Below, one piece after another: positions 63,384 through 64,000 of a stretch of 64,000 nt of DNA. The stretch is from Candidatus Methanoperedens sp. (lineage in GTDB: Archaea > Halobacteriota > Methanosarcinia > Methanosarcinales > Methanoperedenaceae), in NCBI GenBank assembly GCA_027460525.1, contig JAPZAS010000004.1:1-64000 (forward strand), in the 5' to 3' direction. The notes under the pieces are model-generated. The model had not been told where the DNA came from and searched no databases. It saw only the letters and a list, made by a program, of their open reading frames with translations. The stretch's first letter is position 1; each line of letters starts with the position of its first letter. Both the position numbers and the translations under genes were made by a program.

Positions 63384-64000
63384 AGTGCCACCGCTTCATC
63401 ATTGCGCGAAAACCATGGAAGTGCTGCCAGAGCGCCAATTACGCCTTTACCATCAATGCATATTTCAACGCCATTTTCCTTTGCTGTTTTTTGAGCAAGT
63501 TCCTTTGATACAATCCCGCTCCTGCACAGCCTGCTGTATTCCATGAGAGCGGAGGCATCAAATTCCGATAGAGCCACCATTCCGGTCTCAGGGGACACGC
63601 TGTATTTTAGAAGTCCTTTTCTTATTTTTGCAAGCAATTCTTTTTTTGCTCCGCCGATGCATGCAAATTCAAGAACCGTCGAAACGCAGTTCTGTGTCTT
63701 CTCTGGCACGGGATAAAGCTGGACAAGGGTATGGGAGATGTACTTATGCTCAGGCGTATCGACCGCATCTGCGATATTGTGGGCGAGCGTCCAGGTCGCT
63801 CCAACCTCTTTTGAATCTGTGTTGTCAATTCCTACAAGCACTCTTTCCCTTCGCGGGACAACGATTGTACCGCTTGCACGTTTTCCTCCTCCCGACTCTG
63901 AAATTCGACAGCGCAGAACACCGTTCGCATAGGCTCTGCATGTGGTTGCCCCAACGCCTCCGCCCCCGAGACCGCTGTATGTTATCTCGATTTCTTTATC
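63380..64000 (-). CDS. mmp11: Methanogenesis marker protein 11, 5' end beyond window
   Basis: The frame is open to the right edge; 206 codons are visible. It carries ITYSGLGGGGVGATTCR, a Gly-rich stretch near SESGGGKRASG, and VLVGIDNTDSKEVGATW, the last resembling the ATP-binding motif of the TiaS-like superfamily. This combination is diagnostic of methanogenesis marker 11, found in methanogens and ANME archaea but of unproven function. It is coupled to the TPP enzyme downstream. Confidence 0.9.
   Translation of the reverse strand, partial: DKEIEITYSGLGGGGVGATTCRAYANGVLRCRISESGGGKRASGTIVVPRRERVLVGIDNTDSKEVGATWTLAHNIADAVDTPEHKYISHTLVQLYPVPEKTQNCVSTVLEFACIGGAKKELLAKIRKGLLKYSVSPETGMVALSEFDASALMEYSRLCRSGIVSKELAQKTAKENGVEICIDGKGVIGALAALPWFSRNDEAVAL

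Overview
The window is archaeal and fits a methanotrophic or methanogenic euryarchaeon of the order Methanosarcinales. The evidence is an archaeal information-processing set (PCNA, PriL, TFS, aRF1, PAN, a CDC48/VAT ATPase), the corrinoid subunits of acetyl-CoA decarbonylase/synthase (cdhD, cdhE), a methanopterin biosynthesis gene (mptG), F420:NADP reductase, and methanogenesis marker protein 11 at the right edge. Three other features point to a Candidatus Methanoperedens (ANME-2d)-like organism rather than a classical methanogen: a multihaem c-type cytochrome, a CcsA/CcmF-type cytochrome c maturation pair, and a MenG/UbiE menaquinone methyltransferase. That assignment is an inference from gene content; no rRNA gene is present.

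Layout. 1-9 kb: multihaem cytochrome (cut by the left edge), small DUF131 and DUF366 genes, pyrG, pcm, a zinc-finger protein, a LeuD/HacB-type dehydratase subunit, TFS, a Nudix hydrolase, a Drg GTPase and an M20 hydrolase. 9-16 kb: DUF350 protein, DUF2124 and CGGC-domain genes, DUF1858 protein, carbamate kinase and a complete cobalt/nickel ECF transporter (CbiM, CbiQ, CbiO). 16-24.6 kb: pyrBI, dapF with a diadenylate cyclase-like gene, menG, a dolichol-phosphate sugar transferase, npdG, an endonuclease III-type glycosylase preceded by a run of palindromes, a radical SAM gene and an ammonium transporter with a coupled, frameshifted GDCC gene. 24.8-33.2 kb: membrane phosphatase, priL, pcn, a response regulator, two related structured RNA/leader elements, a large PAS histidine kinase and an antitoxin/PIN pair whose toxin carries an in-frame TAG. 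33.2-40.2 kb: PAN, small conserved archaeal genes, cytochrome c maturation genes, a processive glycosyltransferase, cupin phosphoglucose isomerase and a Cas4-like protein. 40.2-47.4 kb: accessory redox region with a gene fragment, a methyltransferase, a Rieske-glutaredoxin-FTR-Rieske cluster, DoxX, an Lrp sensor domain, a cupredoxin-like protein and a TusA/DsrE sulfur-relay operon. 47.4-51.9 kb: tRNA-Ser and a glycosyltransferase, then a three-gene glycan cassette bounded by a duplicated copy of that gene's 3' end. 51.9-64 kb: cdhD-cdhE, ftsZ, prf1, mptG, hisG, Hsp20, CDC48, a TPP enzyme and mmp11.

Genes are mostly packed in short operons with stop/start overlaps (ATGA, GTGA, TGATG). Many intergenic regions carry inverted repeats placed at or just downstream of a TATA box, which suggests repressor operators. 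The most unusual items are the paired RNA elements at 29.0-29.4 kb, the palindrome cluster at 21.5 kb that runs into a start codon, the repeat-bounded glycan cassette, and the Rieske/FTR/glutaredoxin cluster with an atypical FTR cysteine arrangement. I found no CRISPR array, no rRNA and no insertion sequence.
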